46,265 bases of DNA from Bacteroidota bacterium (GTDB taxonomy: Bacteria; Bacteroidota; Bacteroidia; Flavobacteriales_F; PHOS-HE28). The notes under the pieces are model-generated. The model was not told where the DNA came from. It ran no database searches and was given only the letters and a program-made list of their open reading frames with translations. Below are positions 28,555 through 36,713 of this stretch, piece by piece. The stretch lies in the NCBI GenBank assembly GCA_014584605.1, contig JACTMO010000019.1, positions 1 to 46,265 of the forward strand, read 5' to 3'. The position numbers and the translations under genes were made by a program. Numbering within the stretch: the stretch's first letter is position 1; the number at the start of each line of letters is the position of its first letter.

Positions 28555-29367
28555 ATGCAAGCACCGGACCAGGCTGCTTCCGATCCGCAGCGCCGCAGGA
28601 TCCTCACGGCGGCCTTCATGCCGGGCGTGGCGGTGCTGGTGCTTTGGGTGGTGCACCTGCTGGCCGGGGCCTACGGATGGGACCTTGCGCGCTTCGGGCT
28701 GTGGCCGCGCCATGCCGAAGGCTTGCCCGGCATCGTGCTGGCGCCGTTCATCCACGGCGACCTGGAGCACCTGTTCAACAACTCGGTCCCGCTCTTCGTG
28801 CTGGGCTGGTGCCTGGTTTACTTCTACCCGCGCGCCGCCGGCCGGGTGGTGCTGGGGATCTGGCTGCTGACGGGCCTCTGGGTATGGATCAGCGCACGCG
28901 GCGACCGGCACATCGGGGCGAGCGGCGTGGTGTACGGCCTGGCGGCGTTCCTGTTCGTGAGCGGCGTGCTTCGGCGGCAGCGGGCGCTCATGGCCATCGC
29001 CCTGTTGGTGGCCTTCCTTTACGGAGGGCTCATCTGGGGACTGCTCCCCATCGTGCCCCGCATGAGCTGGGAGAGCCATCTGTGGGGTGGCCTGGCCGGA
29101 CTGGCCATGGCCATCGTGTACCGCAAGGTGCCTCCGGCCTTCCTGCCCGACCGAACGGCCGCATCGCTCGAAGAGCCGGAGGACGGGGACGCTGAAGCGG
29201 CGGCCGAGGGGACCGGGACAGGCCCGCGCATCCGCATCGTGTACCAGGCGGACCCCGGCGACGAGGTGGACGACGAGGAGCTGCGATGGAAGCGGGACCT
29301 CGCCCGCCGGACCGAGCTCGATGACCGGCGCACGGACAGCACCTGGCCGGTGGACGGCCCTTACTGA
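28555..29367 (+). CDS. Rhomboid family intramembrane serine protease
   Basis: A 270-aa membrane protein with about six helices. The catalytic Ser123 is in GASG (HIGASGVVYG) and the His175 is in SWESHLWGGLAG. The H..EHLFNN loop (67-76) and FYPRAAGRVV are typical. It cleaves transmembrane substrates within the membrane. A hydrophilic, acidic C-terminal tail of about 75 residues (from SLEEPEDGD) extends into the cytoplasm; this is longer than in many rhomboids. The frame is open upstream, but MQAPDQAASDP fits. The 3' end overlaps the convergent META-domain gene by 7 nt. The substrate is unknown. Confidence 0.9.
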   Translation: MQAPDQAASDPQRRRILTAAFMPGVAVLVLWVVHLLAGAYGWDLARFGLWPRHAEGLPGIVLAPFIHGDLEHLFNNSVPLFVLGWCLVYFYPRAAGRVVLGIWLLTGLWVWISARGDRHIGASGVVYGLAAFLFVSGVLRRQRALMAIALLVAFLYGGLIWGLLPIVPRMSWESHLWGGLAGLAMAIVYRKVPPAFLPDRTAASLEEPEDGDAEAAAEGTGTGPRIRIVYQADPGDEVDDEELRWKRDLARRTELDDRRTDSTWPVDGPY

Positions 29368-29783
29368 GCGCGCAGGACCGCCAGCTCGCGATCGCCCTGC
29401 ATCAGGCGCAGCACATCGCCGTCAAGTCCGAAGCCGTCGGTGGCATGCAGGGCCGAGGTGAACTTGCCCTCGAGCTCCATGGTGTCGTGGCAGTACATCT
29501 TGGTGGCACCCAGGTTGGTGAACTTCAGGGTGCTCCCCTCCAGGGTGAACGAGCCGAAGAACTGGTTGCAGCCGCTGTTCCCGTTCACCTGGTCGCCCTC
29601 GGCGAGCTGCAGGTAGGGTGTGCGTTCGCCCAGGCCCTGGTCGATGGGCTTGCCGTTCAGCGTCTGGAGCAGCCACTTGGAGCCCTTCAGCTTCGCAGCG
29701 GCGTCCCCGCCTCCTTCTTTGCCTTCCTTGCAAGTGCCGGCCATCAGGGTCAGGGCCACGAACAGGGCGATCAGCTGCCGCAT
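29361..29783 (-). CDS. META-domain (HslJ-like) lipoprotein
   Basis: A 140-aa predicted lipoprotein. The leader MRQLIALFVALTLMAGTC has a lipobox-like Cys with Thr at -1, which is unusual; a plain Sec signal peptide is the alternative. The META domain shows LKGSKWLLQTLNGKPID, NGNSGCNQFFGSFTLEGSTL and MELEGKFTSAL. E. coli HslJ, of the same fold, is linked to novobiocin resistance and motility. The conserved Cys pair of META proteins is present (GCNQF and MYCHD). It lies 4 nt behind dnaN on the minus strand and is probably cotranscribed with it. Function in this host is unknown. Confidence 0.85.
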   Translation of the reverse strand: MRQLIALFVALTLMAGTCKEGKEGGGDAAAKLKGSKWLLQTLNGKPIDQGLGERTPYLQLAEGDQVNGNSGCNQFFGSFTLEGSTLKFTNLGATKMYCHDTMELEGKFTSALHATDGFGLDGDVLRLMQGDRELAVLRAQ

Positions 29784-29787
29784 GGGG

Positions 29788-30972
29788 TCAGTTGTTGAGC
29801 ATCACCGGCATCACCAGCATCAGCAGGTCCTCCCCGGGCTCGCCGGGTTCGCCGGGCAGCAGGATGCCTGCGCGGTTGGGCGCGCTCATCTCCAGCAGCA
29901 CATGCTCGCTGCTGAGGTTGCCCAGCATGTCCATCAGAAAACGGCTGTTGAAGCCGATGGTCATGTCCTCGCCCTCGTAGCTGCAGGTGAGCTGCTCATT
30001 GGCCTCGTTGGCGAAGTCCAGGTCCTCGGCGCTCACCGTGAGCCGACTTCCGGCGATGCTCAGCCGCACCTGGTGGGTGGTCTTGTTGCTGAAGATGCTC
30101 ACGCGGCGGATGGAGCTGAGGAAGGCCGCACGGTCGATGGTGAGCTTGTTGGGGTTCAGCTTGGGGATGACGGCCTCGTAGTTGGGGTACTTGCCGTCGA
30201 TGAGCCGGCACACCAGCACCATGTTGTCGAAGGTGAAGGCGGCGTTGTTCTCGTTGTAGCTCACGGCCACCTCGGCATTGGTGGCGGCCAGCACGTTCTT
30301 CAGCAGGTTCAGCGGCTTCTTGGGCACGATGAAGCTGGCCGGCTCGTCGGTGCGCACATCGGTGCGCATGTACCGCACCAGCTTGTGGGCGTCGGTGGCC
30401 ACGAAGCGCACCGACTCCTCGCCGAGCTCGAAATACAGGCCGCTCATCACCGGGCGCAGGTCGTCGTTGCCCGTGGCGAAGAGCGCCTTGTTGATGGCCG
30501 TGGCCAGCGTGCCGGCCGGCAACAGGAAGCGTGCGGGGTTCTCCAGCTGGGGGCTCTTGGGGAACTCGGCTCCGCTGTACCCGGTCATCTTGTACTTGCC
30601 CTGGTCGCTGCTGATCTCCACCCCGTGGTGCTTGCCGTCGATGCTGAAGGTCAGCGGCTGCTCGGGGAAGGCCTTCAGGGTGTCCAGCAGCAGCCGGGCG
30701 GGGATCGCCACGCTCCCCTTGTCCTTGGCCTCCACCGGCATGGTGGCGGTCATCGTGGTCTCCAGGTCGGAGGCGGTCAGGGTGAGCTGCTTGCCGTCCA
30801 CCTCGAACAGGAAGTTGTCCAGGATGGGCAGGGTGTTGCTGCTGGCCAGGACCCCTTGGAGCATTTGGAGCTGCTTGAGCAGGGCGGTGCTGGAAACGAT
30901 GAACTTCATTCCGGAACGGGATGTGGGTTGTGCTTTGGCCGTGGTCTCCACGGTCGCAGTTTCTTCGGACAT
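29788..30972 (-). CDS. dnaN: DNA polymerase III beta subunit (sliding clamp)
   Basis: Ring-shaped processivity clamp, 394 aa from this ATG. The core MKFIVSSTALLKQLQML begins at residue 22, where the family usually starts; an ATG at 30909 is therefore an alternative. The 21-residue Thr/Glu/Ala-rich extension is unusual. Three repeated domains are visible through segments such as NTLPILDNFLFEV, FSIDGKHHGVEISS, PAGTLATAINKALFATG, FVATDAHKLVRY, GEDMTIGFNSRFLMDML, and the C-terminus VMPVMLNN. A perfect -7 element (TATCTTTG, 31016-31023, minus strand) lies 43 nt upstream. dnaA and recF are distant. A META lipoprotein gene follows after 4 nt. Confidence 0.97.
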   Translation of the reverse strand: MSEETATVETTAKAQPTSRSGMKFIVSSTALLKQLQMLQGVLASSNTLPILDNFLFEVDGKQLTLTASDLETTMTATMPVEAKDKGSVAIPARLLLDTLKAFPEQPLTFSIDGKHHGVEISSDQGKYKMTGYSGAEFPKSPQLENPARFLLPAGTLATAINKALFATGNDDLRPVMSGLYFELGEESVRFVATDAHKLVRYMRTDVRTDEPASFIVPKKPLNLLKNVLAATNAEVAVSYNENNAAFTFDNMVLVCRLIDGKYPNYEAVIPKLNPNKLTIDRAAFLSSIRRVSIFSNKTTHQVRLSIAGSRLTVSAEDLDFANEANEQLTCSYEGEDMTIGFNSRFLMDMLGNLSSEHVLLEMSAPNRAGILLPGEPGEPGEDLLMLVMPVMLNN

Positions 30973-31015
30973 GGTCTGTCGGGGTGGCAACGGCACAGGC
31001 AGTGCCGGTGGAGTG

Positions 31016-31023
31016 CAAAGATA
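31016..31023 (-). promoter_or_regulatory. -7 element TATCTTTG of dnaN
   Basis: A perfect TAnnTTTG on the minus strand, 43 nt before the ATG at 30972. Transcription would start near 31010, giving a leader of about 38 nt to that ATG or about 100 nt to the inner ATG at 30909. The leader includes both candidate starts. Confidence 0.65.
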
Positions 31024-31052
31024 GCCGGGGGGGCTGGCCGGGACCCCCTGTT

Positions 31053-31081
31053 TTATCAACAAGGACGGGGGTTTTTCCACA
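31053..31081 (+). other. Two DnaA-box-like 9-mers upstream of dnaN
   Basis: TTATCAACA (31053-31061) and TTTTCCACA (31073-31081) each differ by one base from the DnaA box TTATCCACA, have the same orientation, and start 20 nt apart (about two helical turns). They lie 30-60 nt upstream of the dnaN -7 element and just inside the end of the DUF4340 gene region. DnaA could regulate dnaN here. Two sites alone are weak evidence, and nothing else suggests an origin. Confidence 0.3.
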
Positions 31082-31084
31082 CTG

Positions 31085-32110
31085 TCACGGACGCGGCAAC
31101 AGCGCTTCCCGGGGCACCAGCAGGCGGTCGGCCCCCAGCCGTTGCACGGCCACCAGCACCGTGTCCTCGATGGCGGCGTACAACCGGTCCACGTCCTCTT
31201 CCATCATCAGGTTGCCCATGGCGTCGCGCTGGCCGGGGTAGGCGCCCTTGTTCCAGAAGGGAATGCGACGTGTGCTGCCGTCGCGTCGATCAAGGATGAG
31301 CAGGTGCTGGGGAGGGCTGTGCAGGATCGAGTCGCGCTCGGCGGGCTTGAGCTGCCGTTCCACGTACTCGAAGTTCAGGCCGTGCAGGGGGAGCAGCATG
31401 TCCCGCACGGCGGCGGTGTCCATCGGCAGGGCCTTCCCCGCCTCATCCAACAGGGACGGGGCACCCTGTTCGTCCAGGGCCACCCGGATGCCGGTGCCGG
31501 GCGCTGCCGGCCGCTCGATGCGCAGCTCGCGCAGGTTCCCCAGGTTCCTTTCCAGCAGGAGCGAGCTGCTGCGCCACACGTCGGGGTCCGCGTGGAAGCG
31601 GGGGGTCAGGAAGCCGGTGAAGCCGCTCATGCCCATCACGAAGGGCACCTCCGAGCGACCGGTCCCCGGCTTCTCCAGCACCATGTAGGTGCCGAAATGG
31701 TCCTTGGTGGAGTGGCCCACGAACCAGATGCGGTCGGGCCGGTCGCCGCCGGTGTAGATCTCCACGCGCTTGGCCGTTCCCGCCATCACACGCAGTACGT
31801 TGGCCTCGGCGCTCTTGGGCACCGGGGCCCGCACCTCCACGCGCAGGAAGGTCTTCAGCAACAGGTTCACCGGGATGGGGTTGGCCTCCAGCCTGCCGTT
31901 CAGCGTCCAGCCGCCGCCTTCCATGCGACGCAGGTCCACCGTGCGCCCATCGGGCTCGGCGATGAAGATGCGGTCCACGGCGGCGGTGTCGGCCACGGCG
32001 AAGTCGGTGAGCGGGCCGCTGAGGGTGGTGCCCTTGTCGCGGCGGACGGTCCACCACGCGAGCACGCCCAGGACCAGGGCGAGGAGGACCAGGAGCACGG
32101 TGCGTTTCAT
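31085..32110 (-). CDS. DUF4340 family protein linked to gldG
   Basis: A 341-aa protein with an N-terminal membrane helix (MKRTVLLVLLALVLGVLAWW). The rest looks periplasmic and beta-rich: FAVADTAAVDRIFIAEPDGRTVDLRR, NAVxTLLKTFLRVEVRAPVPKS-like, LDRRDGSTRRIPFWN. DUF4340 proteins are found beside GldG-type ABC components in many bacteria, and here the ATG overlaps the gldG stop by 4 nt, so it probably works with that complex. Its biochemical role is not known. The frame is open 32 codons upstream through gldG, but the ATG used makes the membrane helix N-terminal. It is the last gene of the gldF-gldG operon, about 110 nt before dnaN. Confidence 0.85.
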   Translation of the reverse strand: MKRTVLLVLLALVLGVLAWWTVRRDKGTTLSGPLTDFAVADTAAVDRIFIAEPDGRTVDLRRMEGGGWTLNGRLEANPIPVNLLLKTFLRVEVRAPVPKSAEANVLRVMAGTAKRVEIYTGGDRPDRIWFVGHSTKDHFGTYMVLEKPGTGRSEVPFVMGMSGFTGFLTPRFHADPDVWRSSSLLLERNLGNLRELRIERPAAPGTGIRVALDEQGAPSLLDEAGKALPMDTAAVRDMLLPLHGLNFEYVERQLKPAERDSILHSPPQHLLILDRRDGSTRRIPFWNKGAYPGQRDAMGNLMMEEDVDRLYAAIEDTVLVAVQRLGADRLLVPREALLPRP

Positions 32111-33843
32111 GCCGGGCGTGCATAGCGCCGCTTGCGCAGCAGGTGGAACACGAGCCCGGCGAGCACCACCGTCAGGCCGGGGACGACCAGGTTCACCACC
32201 TGCCACAGGGTGCGCTCCTTGGCGCTGCGCACCGGGTCCAGCTGGCGCAGGGTGATGGCGCGCGAACGCAGGCTGATCAAGCTCCGGTCGTCCAGCAGGT
32301 AGTTCACCGCGTTGAGCAGCAGTTCGCGGTTGCCGTAGATCTTGGTGTTGGCGTAGCGGTCATAGCCCAGCATGTAGTACATGCCCTTGGCGGGGTCCAC
32401 GCGGTTCTCGATCACATCGCCGTCGCTGATCACCAGCTGGCTGGTGCGCCGGCCCTGTTCGCGGTACTGCGGATCGCCTTCCTGCAGGAAGCGTTGCGCG
32501 AGCCGACCGGCGAAGGCCGACCGGAAAGGGCCCTCGAGCAGCACCGCCACCGGCGCCGGCGGGGCCGCCCGGTCGAGGAGGGCGCGCTGTTCCACGATGT
32601 TCAGCGCGATGCGCACGGGGTTGCGCAGCAAGCGGTTGTAAGGGCTGGTGGTCAGCAGGATGGTCTTGTGCACGCTGTCCGTGCCGATGGTGTCCATGCT
32701 GCTCACGAAGCGCGTAAGCACAGGGTCGATGTTGTTCACGATCGGGTGGCTTCCCTGGGGCACCAGCACCGGTTCGAAGTACCAGGGGAAGCGCTCCAGC
32801 TTGCGCTGGTTGCCGTAGGGCGTGGTGAAGATCTCGATCGGGGCGCAGTTGCGGTCCAGCAGCAGGTCGTTGTTGATGCGCACCCCGTAGGCGAACAGCA
32901 GCTGGTCCAGGCCCAGGTCCATGGCGGTGGCCATGCTGTACTGGTTGCGCCGCAGGCTGTCGAGGTTGGCGTTCATGGCGTCCAGGAGCCAGAGCACCTT
33001 GCCGCCGTTCATGATGAACTGGTCGATGATGTACAGGTCCTTGTCGGGGAAGGCGCTGTCGGGCTTGGCCACGATCAGCATGTCCCAGCGGTTGTTGCGG
33101 TAGCGGGCCCCCTCCAGCCTGTCGCTCAGCGCGTCCAACCGCCCATCGATGCGCAGGCGGCTCACGTCGTAGTGTTCGCCGAGCAGGGTGGCGACATCGC
33201 GCACCTGGATCGGCTCCAGTTCGCCGTGGCCTTCCAGGAAGGCGATGCGTGGCCGTTCCTTGCGGATGAGCTGCCGGATGGCGCTGCCCAGCTCGAACTC
33301 CAGGTTGTTGATCGAGCGGTTCACCATGTCGGCATCGGGCGTGCGCAGCTGGGTCCTGAGCAGTTGTGCGGCCACGGTGCGCCCCTTGTAGGTCACCAGG
33401 GCTCCGGGGAACACGATCTTCTCGCTGTACCCGTCCTTCTCCCGGATGCGGATGCTGCTGTACTGCAGCCCCTCCTGCTCCAGGGTGGCGTACACCTCCT
33501 GGCGGACCTTGGCGTCGGGGTCGGCGCTGGGGTCGATGAAGCTGTAGGCGAGCTTGTCGGGGCCGTACACCCGCATCTCGTCGAGCAGTTCCCGGGTGGC
33601 ATCGCCCAGGCGGCGCAGGTCGGCCGGCAGGTCCCCGGCCAGGTACACCTTCACGTAGACCTTGTCGTCGAGGTCGGCCACCAGCTGGCGCGTGGTCTCC
33701 TTCAGCGTGTACCGGCCTTCGCTGGTGAGGTCGGCCCGCAGCCGCACCCGGCCGGCAAGGAAGAGCAACAACAGCACGATGGACACACCCGCCACCAGTT
33801 CGGTGAGGTCGCGCAGGCGTGGGGAGCGTCCGGTGCGGGCCAT
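32107..33843 (-). CDS. gldG: Gliding motility ABC transporter component GldG
   Basis: A 578-aa membrane protein. It has an N-terminal membrane helix (ELVAGVSIVLLLLFLAGRV) and a large periplasmic domain with the GldG/DUF4350-type pattern: FLEGHGELEPIQVRDVA, VSRLRIDGR, DMLIVAKPDSAFPDKDLYIIDQFIMNGGKVLWLLDAMN, and a C-terminal helix (VVNLVVPGLTVVLAGLVFHLLR). In Flavobacterium GldA (ATPase), GldF and GldG form a complex needed for gliding; gldA is not in this window. The frame is open upstream; MARTGRSPRLRDLTELV is the natural start. It sits one base from gldF and overlaps the DUF4340 gene. Confidence 0.93.
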   Translation of the reverse strand: MARTGRSPRLRDLTELVAGVSIVLLLLFLAGRVRLRADLTSEGRYTLKETTRQLVADLDDKVYVKVYLAGDLPADLRRLGDATRELLDEMRVYGPDKLAYSFIDPSADPDAKVRQEVYATLEQEGLQYSSIRIREKDGYSEKIVFPGALVTYKGRTVAAQLLRTQLRTPDADMVNRSINNLEFELGSAIRQLIRKERPRIAFLEGHGELEPIQVRDVATLLGEHYDVSRLRIDGRLDALSDRLEGARYRNNRWDMLIVAKPDSAFPDKDLYIIDQFIMNGGKVLWLLDAMNANLDSLRRNQYSMATAMDLGLDQLLFAYGVRINNDLLLDRNCAPIEIFTTPYGNQRKLERFPWYFEPVLVPQGSHPIVNNIDPVLTRFVSSMDTIGTDSVHKTILLTTSPYNRLLRNPVRIALNIVEQRALLDRAAPPAPVAVLLEGPFRSAFAGRLAQRFLQEGDPQYREQGRRTSQLVISDGDVIENRVDPAKGMYYMLGYDRYANTKIYGNRELLLNAVNYLLDDRSLISLRSRAITLRQLDPVRSAKERTLWQVVNLVVPGLTVVLAGLVFHLLRKRRYARPA

Positions 33844-33844
33844 G

Positions 33845-34570
33845 TCACCAACGGCGGCTTTGGAGCACCGTGCGCGTGGCCAGCAGGAAGATGGTGGCCA
33901 CGCCGGCGAAGTAGAGCACGTCCCGCAGGTCCACCACGCCGCGGCTGATGCTGCGGTAATGCGCCTGGATGCCCATGGACTTGATGGGGCCCTCCCAGGC
34001 ACCGAACGCATCGAAGCTGGCCACCAGGTCGGGGCCCATGAACAACAGGAAGCACAGGAGAACGGCGATCAGGAAGGCCACGATCTGGCTGTCGGTGAGC
34101 GAGGAGGCGAACACGCCCACCGCGGCGAAACAGCTGCCCAGCATCAGCAGGCCCAGGTAGGAGCCCCAGGTGCCGCCCCGGTCGATGTTGCCCTCGGGCA
34201 CGGCCAGCTCCATCACGCTCCAGACGTACACGAGCGTGGGCAGCAACGCCGCGGCCACCAGCACCACGGCGGCGATGTACTTGGCGCCCACGATGGCGCC
34301 TTCGCTCAGGGGCCGGGTGAGCAGCAGCTCGATGGTGCCGTTGCGTCGTTCCTCGCTGAAGCTGCGCATGGTGACGGCCGGCACCAGGAAAAGGAACACC
34401 CACGGGGCCAGCTGGAACAGCGGCGCCAGGTCGGCATAGCCCAGGTCCAGCAGGTTGTCCGGGAACACCCACAGGAACAGGCCTGTGAGCAGCAGGAAGA
34501 CCACCGCAGTGACGTGGCCGATGAGCGAGCCCGCGAAGCCCCGCACTTCCTTGATGATCAACGCCTGCAT
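33845..34570 (-). CDS. gldF: Gliding motility ABC transporter permease GldF
   Basis: A 241-aa ABC-2-type permease with six helices (VTAVVFLLLTGLFLWVF, LAPWVFLFLVPAVTMRSFSEE, YIAAVVLVAAALLPTLVYVW, LGLLMLGSCFAAVGVFASSL, IVAFLIAVLLCFLLFMGP, LYFAGVATIFLLATR). The MRSFSEERRNGTIELLLTRPLS coupling helix is the GldF/NosY signature. It pairs with GldG and an ATPase (GldA), missing here. It heads the gldF-gldG-DUF4340 operon. A -7-like TATCTTCG (minus strand, 34595-34602) is 24 nt upstream of the ATG. The 97-nt gap to the preceding TPR gene suggests its own promoter. Confidence 0.94.
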   Translation of the reverse strand: MQALIIKEVRGFAGSLIGHVTAVVFLLLTGLFLWVFPDNLLDLGYADLAPLFQLAPWVFLFLVPAVTMRSFSEERRNGTIELLLTRPLSEGAIVGAKYIAAVVLVAAALLPTLVYVWSVMELAVPEGNIDRGGTWGSYLGLLMLGSCFAAVGVFASSLTDSQIVAFLIAVLLCFLLFMGPDLVASFDAFGAWEGPIKSMGIQAHYRSISRGVVDLRDVLYFAGVATIFLLATRTVLQSRRW

Positions 34571-34594
34571 GGTCCGGTCCGGCGGAAAGGCGGC

Positions 34595-34602
34595 CGAAGA
34601 TA
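34595..34602 (-). promoter_or_regulatory. -7-like element TATCTTCG of the gldF operon
   Basis: Identical octamer to that of the TPR-ribH operon, 24 nt before the gldF ATG and downstream of the upstream gene's stop. Confidence 0.5.
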
Positions 34603-34666
34603 CTTCAGTCGTGAACGCCCGGACCGCGCGGCCCGGCCAGCGGCACCGTCCGTGAAAGGAACGGGA

Positions 34667-35539
34667 TCAGAAGGAGACCACCGTGTTGCGGCGCTTCCGC
34701 TGGGGCTTCTTGGGGATCTTCTCCGCGTCCGTGTCGCAGTAGTTCTTGACGATGAACACCGCGTCGCGGTCGCCAAGCCCCGCACTGGCCCGCCAGTCGC
34801 GGCAGGCCTCCTCCTTGTGCTTGAGGTTGTAGTGGCTGTCGCCGCGGTAGTAGTGGGCATCGCGCCGATCGGCCACGGCGGTGTCCTGCCCCAGCACCTC
34901 GGTGAAGGCGTCGATGGCCTCCTCGAAGCGCTCCATCTCGTACAGCAGGATGGCCGCGCTCATGCGCCCGCCGGGAATGCCCGGCTTCAGGGCCAGCGCC
35001 CGGTGGATGTCCTCCAGGCCGGCATCCTCCTTGAACAGTTCCCCTTTCACCACGCCTCCCAGGAACAGCGCGTCGGCATGGTCGTCGCGGAGCTTCAACG
35101 CCTTCTCGGTATCCTTCAGCGCCTGGGCGTTGTCCTGCACCAGATAATGGGCGCAGGCCCTGTTGTACCAGGCATCGGCGTCGGCGGGGTCCAGCTCGAT
35201 GGCCTTGTCCAGGTCGCGCAGCGCACCCTTGATGTTCCCCTCGGTGATGCGGGCGGCCGAGCGGCTCACGTACAGCCTGGGGTTGTTGGGGTCGAGCGTC
35301 TCGCTCTTCTTGTAGTCGATCAGGGCCAGCTCCAGTTGCTTCTGCCGTTGCCGGATGTCGCCCCGCAGCTTGTACGCCCTCGCCGAGCCGCCATCGGCCT
35401 GGATGGCCCGTTCCACCGTGGTCAGTGCGCTGTCCATGTCGCCACCGGCATAGAGGGCCTCGGCGGTGCGGAGCAGTTCCTCCTGGGCATGAACGCCAGT
35501 GGCCAGGAGCAGCAGGGCAAGGGTGAGGATGCGTTTCAT
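34667..35539 (-). CDS. Secreted TPR protein
   Basis: A 290-aa protein with a Sec signal peptide (MKRILTLALLLLATGVHAQ) followed by tandem TPR units, e.g. AEALYAGGDMDSALTTVERAI, LRGDIRQRQKQLELALIDYKKS, LYVSRSAARITEGNIKGALRDLDKAIELDP, AWYNRACAHYLVQDNAQALKDTEKAL. The C-terminus changes to HYYRGDSHYNLKHKEEACRDW, a Sel1-like unit, and ends in a basic tail (KPQRKRRNTVVSF). A periplasmic scaffold role is likely. The frame is open upstream into the next gene; this ATG gives the signal peptide. The stop of the monooxygenase-like gene overlaps it by ATGA, so three genes form one operon with the SAM hydrolase. Confidence 0.85.
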   Translation of the reverse strand: MKRILTLALLLLATGVHAQEELLRTAEALYAGGDMDSALTTVERAIQADGGSARAYKLRGDIRQRQKQLELALIDYKKSETLDPNNPRLYVSRSAARITEGNIKGALRDLDKAIELDPADADAWYNRACAHYLVQDNAQALKDTEKALKLRDDHADALFLGGVVKGELFKEDAGLEDIHRALALKPGIPGGRMSAAILLYEMERFEEAIDAFTEVLGQDTAVADRRDAHYYRGDSHYNLKHKEEACRDWRASAGLGDRDAVFIVKNYCDTDAEKIPKKPQRKRRNTVVSF

Positions 35540-35850
35540 GGGGTGCCGGGCATGGCGTCCATTGGGTGCAGCCGTGCACAGCTCCAGGCCTGCGCGGGGC
35601 TGTCGAAGAGGGCTTTCACCACGGGCCACACCTCGGCGAATACGGGGGAACGGCGATAGTGTTCCAGATCATCGGCGGAACGCCACAGGCTGTAGGTGAA
35701 GAAGATGCGGGGATCGTCGGTATCGCGCAGCAGCTCCAGGTGAAGGCATCCGGGCATGGCGATGATGCGGTGCCGCCACCCCTCGAACAGGGCCAGGAAA
35801 GCCTCGGCCTCTTCCGCGCGGAAGCACATGCGCACCACCCGTGCGATCAT
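35536..35850 (-). CDS. Antibiotic-biosynthesis-monooxygenase-like (ABM domain) protein
   Basis: A 104-aa protein with a dimeric ferredoxin-like ABM fold: MIARVVRMCFRAEEAEAFLALF, PGCLHLELLRDTDDPRIFFTYSLWRSADDLEHYRRSPVFAEVW. Relatives act as heme or quinol monooxygenases or simply bind small molecules; no catalytic residue can be named. It is joined by ATGA overlaps both to the SAM hydrolase upstream and to the TPR gene downstream, so expression is coupled. No link in function between the three is obvious. Confidence 0.82.
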   Translation of the reverse strand: MIARVVRMCFRAEEAEAFLALFEGWRHRIIAMPGCLHLELLRDTDDPRIFFTYSLWRSADDLEHYRRSPVFAEVWPVVKALFDSPAQAWSCARLHPMDAMPGTP

Positions 35851-36674
35851 GAGGCCACCCGTTGCCGGGGCATGGTCTGCAGCAGCTCCACGCGCACGGG
35901 GTCCTGCACGTGCAGGCCGAACAGACGCGCCGCACCGCCGCCACCGCCCTCCACGCCCTTGTTCACCGCGATCTCCAACAGGCCGGCGGCACCGAAGAAG
36001 GCCACGCGCTCGCCCTGCGGCACTTCGCCGTAGCTGCGGTGCAGCGTGGTGATGTCGTGCTGCGACCGTCCGAAGGTGATGCGGAACGCCCGGTCCTGGA
36101 CCATGGCCGCGAAATGATCGCGATGGATGTTGGTCACCACGTTGCCGTAGGCGTCCACGTGGATCACCGCGCCGCGGATGCTCTCGCGGTCCAGGGCCGG
36201 CTCCAGGCCCAGCTGCTGACGCACACCGCTGCGCGGGTCGGCGATGGCCTCCACGGGACCGCCCTGCGCCAGATGGCACGCCGCACGCGCCAGCACGCCC
36301 CGCAGGGGGAAGGTGGCGTCCGCGGCGTCCGTCACCATGCGCAGGCCGAAGACCGCCTGCGGCCGCCCGCCGAACAGCAGGCTGAAGATGCCGTTGTCCG
36401 CACCCACGAACCACTGCCCACCGTGCGACACCGCCACGTGCGGGGTCTGGGGGCCGGCCTCGGGGTCGATCCCGATCAGGTGCACCGTGCCCGTCGGGAA
36501 GGCCGGGTAGGCGTTGCGCAGCACGAAGGCGGCCTGGGCGTTGTCGAACGGGGTGATCTGGTGGCTGATGTCCACGATGGTCACCCCGGGCGCAAGGCCC
36601 AGGATGCTGCCCTTCACCACGGCCACATAGTGGTCCTTGATGCCCATGTCCGTGGTGAGGGTGATGATCGCCAT
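35847..36674 (-). CDS. SAM hydroxide adenosyltransferase/hydrolase (DUF62)
   Basis: A 275-aa enzyme of the DUF62/fluorinase fold, which in most bacteria splits S-adenosylmethionine with water to adenosine and methionine. The N-terminal landmarks are ITLTTDMGIKDHYVAVVKGSIL, VDISHQITPFD and AYPAFPTGTVHLIGIDP. The C-terminal barrel has NVVTNI and RSYGEVPQGE with a following strand FFGAAGLLEIAVNKGV. The halogenase-specific loop of the fluorinases is not apparent, so SAM hydrolysis is the best guess. The frame extends upstream; MAIITLTTDMG is the family start. A perfect -7 element TACATTTG (minus strand, 36728-36735) is 53 nt upstream. Two more genes follow by ATGA overlap. Confidence 0.9.
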   Translation of the reverse strand: MAIITLTTDMGIKDHYVAVVKGSILGLAPGVTIVDISHQITPFDNAQAAFVLRNAYPAFPTGTVHLIGIDPEAGPQTPHVAVSHGGQWFVGADNGIFSLLFGGRPQAVFGLRMVTDAADATFPLRGVLARAACHLAQGGPVEAIADPRSGVRQQLGLEPALDRESIRGAVIHVDAYGNVVTNIHRDHFAAMVQDRAFRITFGRSQHDITTLHRSYGEVPQGERVAFFGAAGLLEIAVNKGVEGGGGGAARLFGLHVQDPVRVELLQTMPRQRVAS

Positions 36675-36713
36675 CGTGCGGGGCCGGGCCTTCGTCGGTC
36701 GGTGCCGATCGGC

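Noticed and set aside
31044..31076. Plus-strand terminator CCCCC...GGGGGTTTTT
   Set aside because: A 5-bp stem with a loop of about 18 nt, and no plus-strand gene upstream to terminate; the T-run is part of a DnaA-box-like 9-mer. Probably coincidental.
33662..35659. A 665-codon plus-strand frame over the gld genes
   Set aside because: His/Gln/Ala/Val-rich, no motif; antisense to gldG, gldF and the TPR gene.
35847..36674. Fluorinase or chlorinase activity of the DUF62 enzyme
   Set aside because: The halogenase-specific loop is not apparent and no halogenated-metabolite genes are nearby; SAM hydrolysis fits better.
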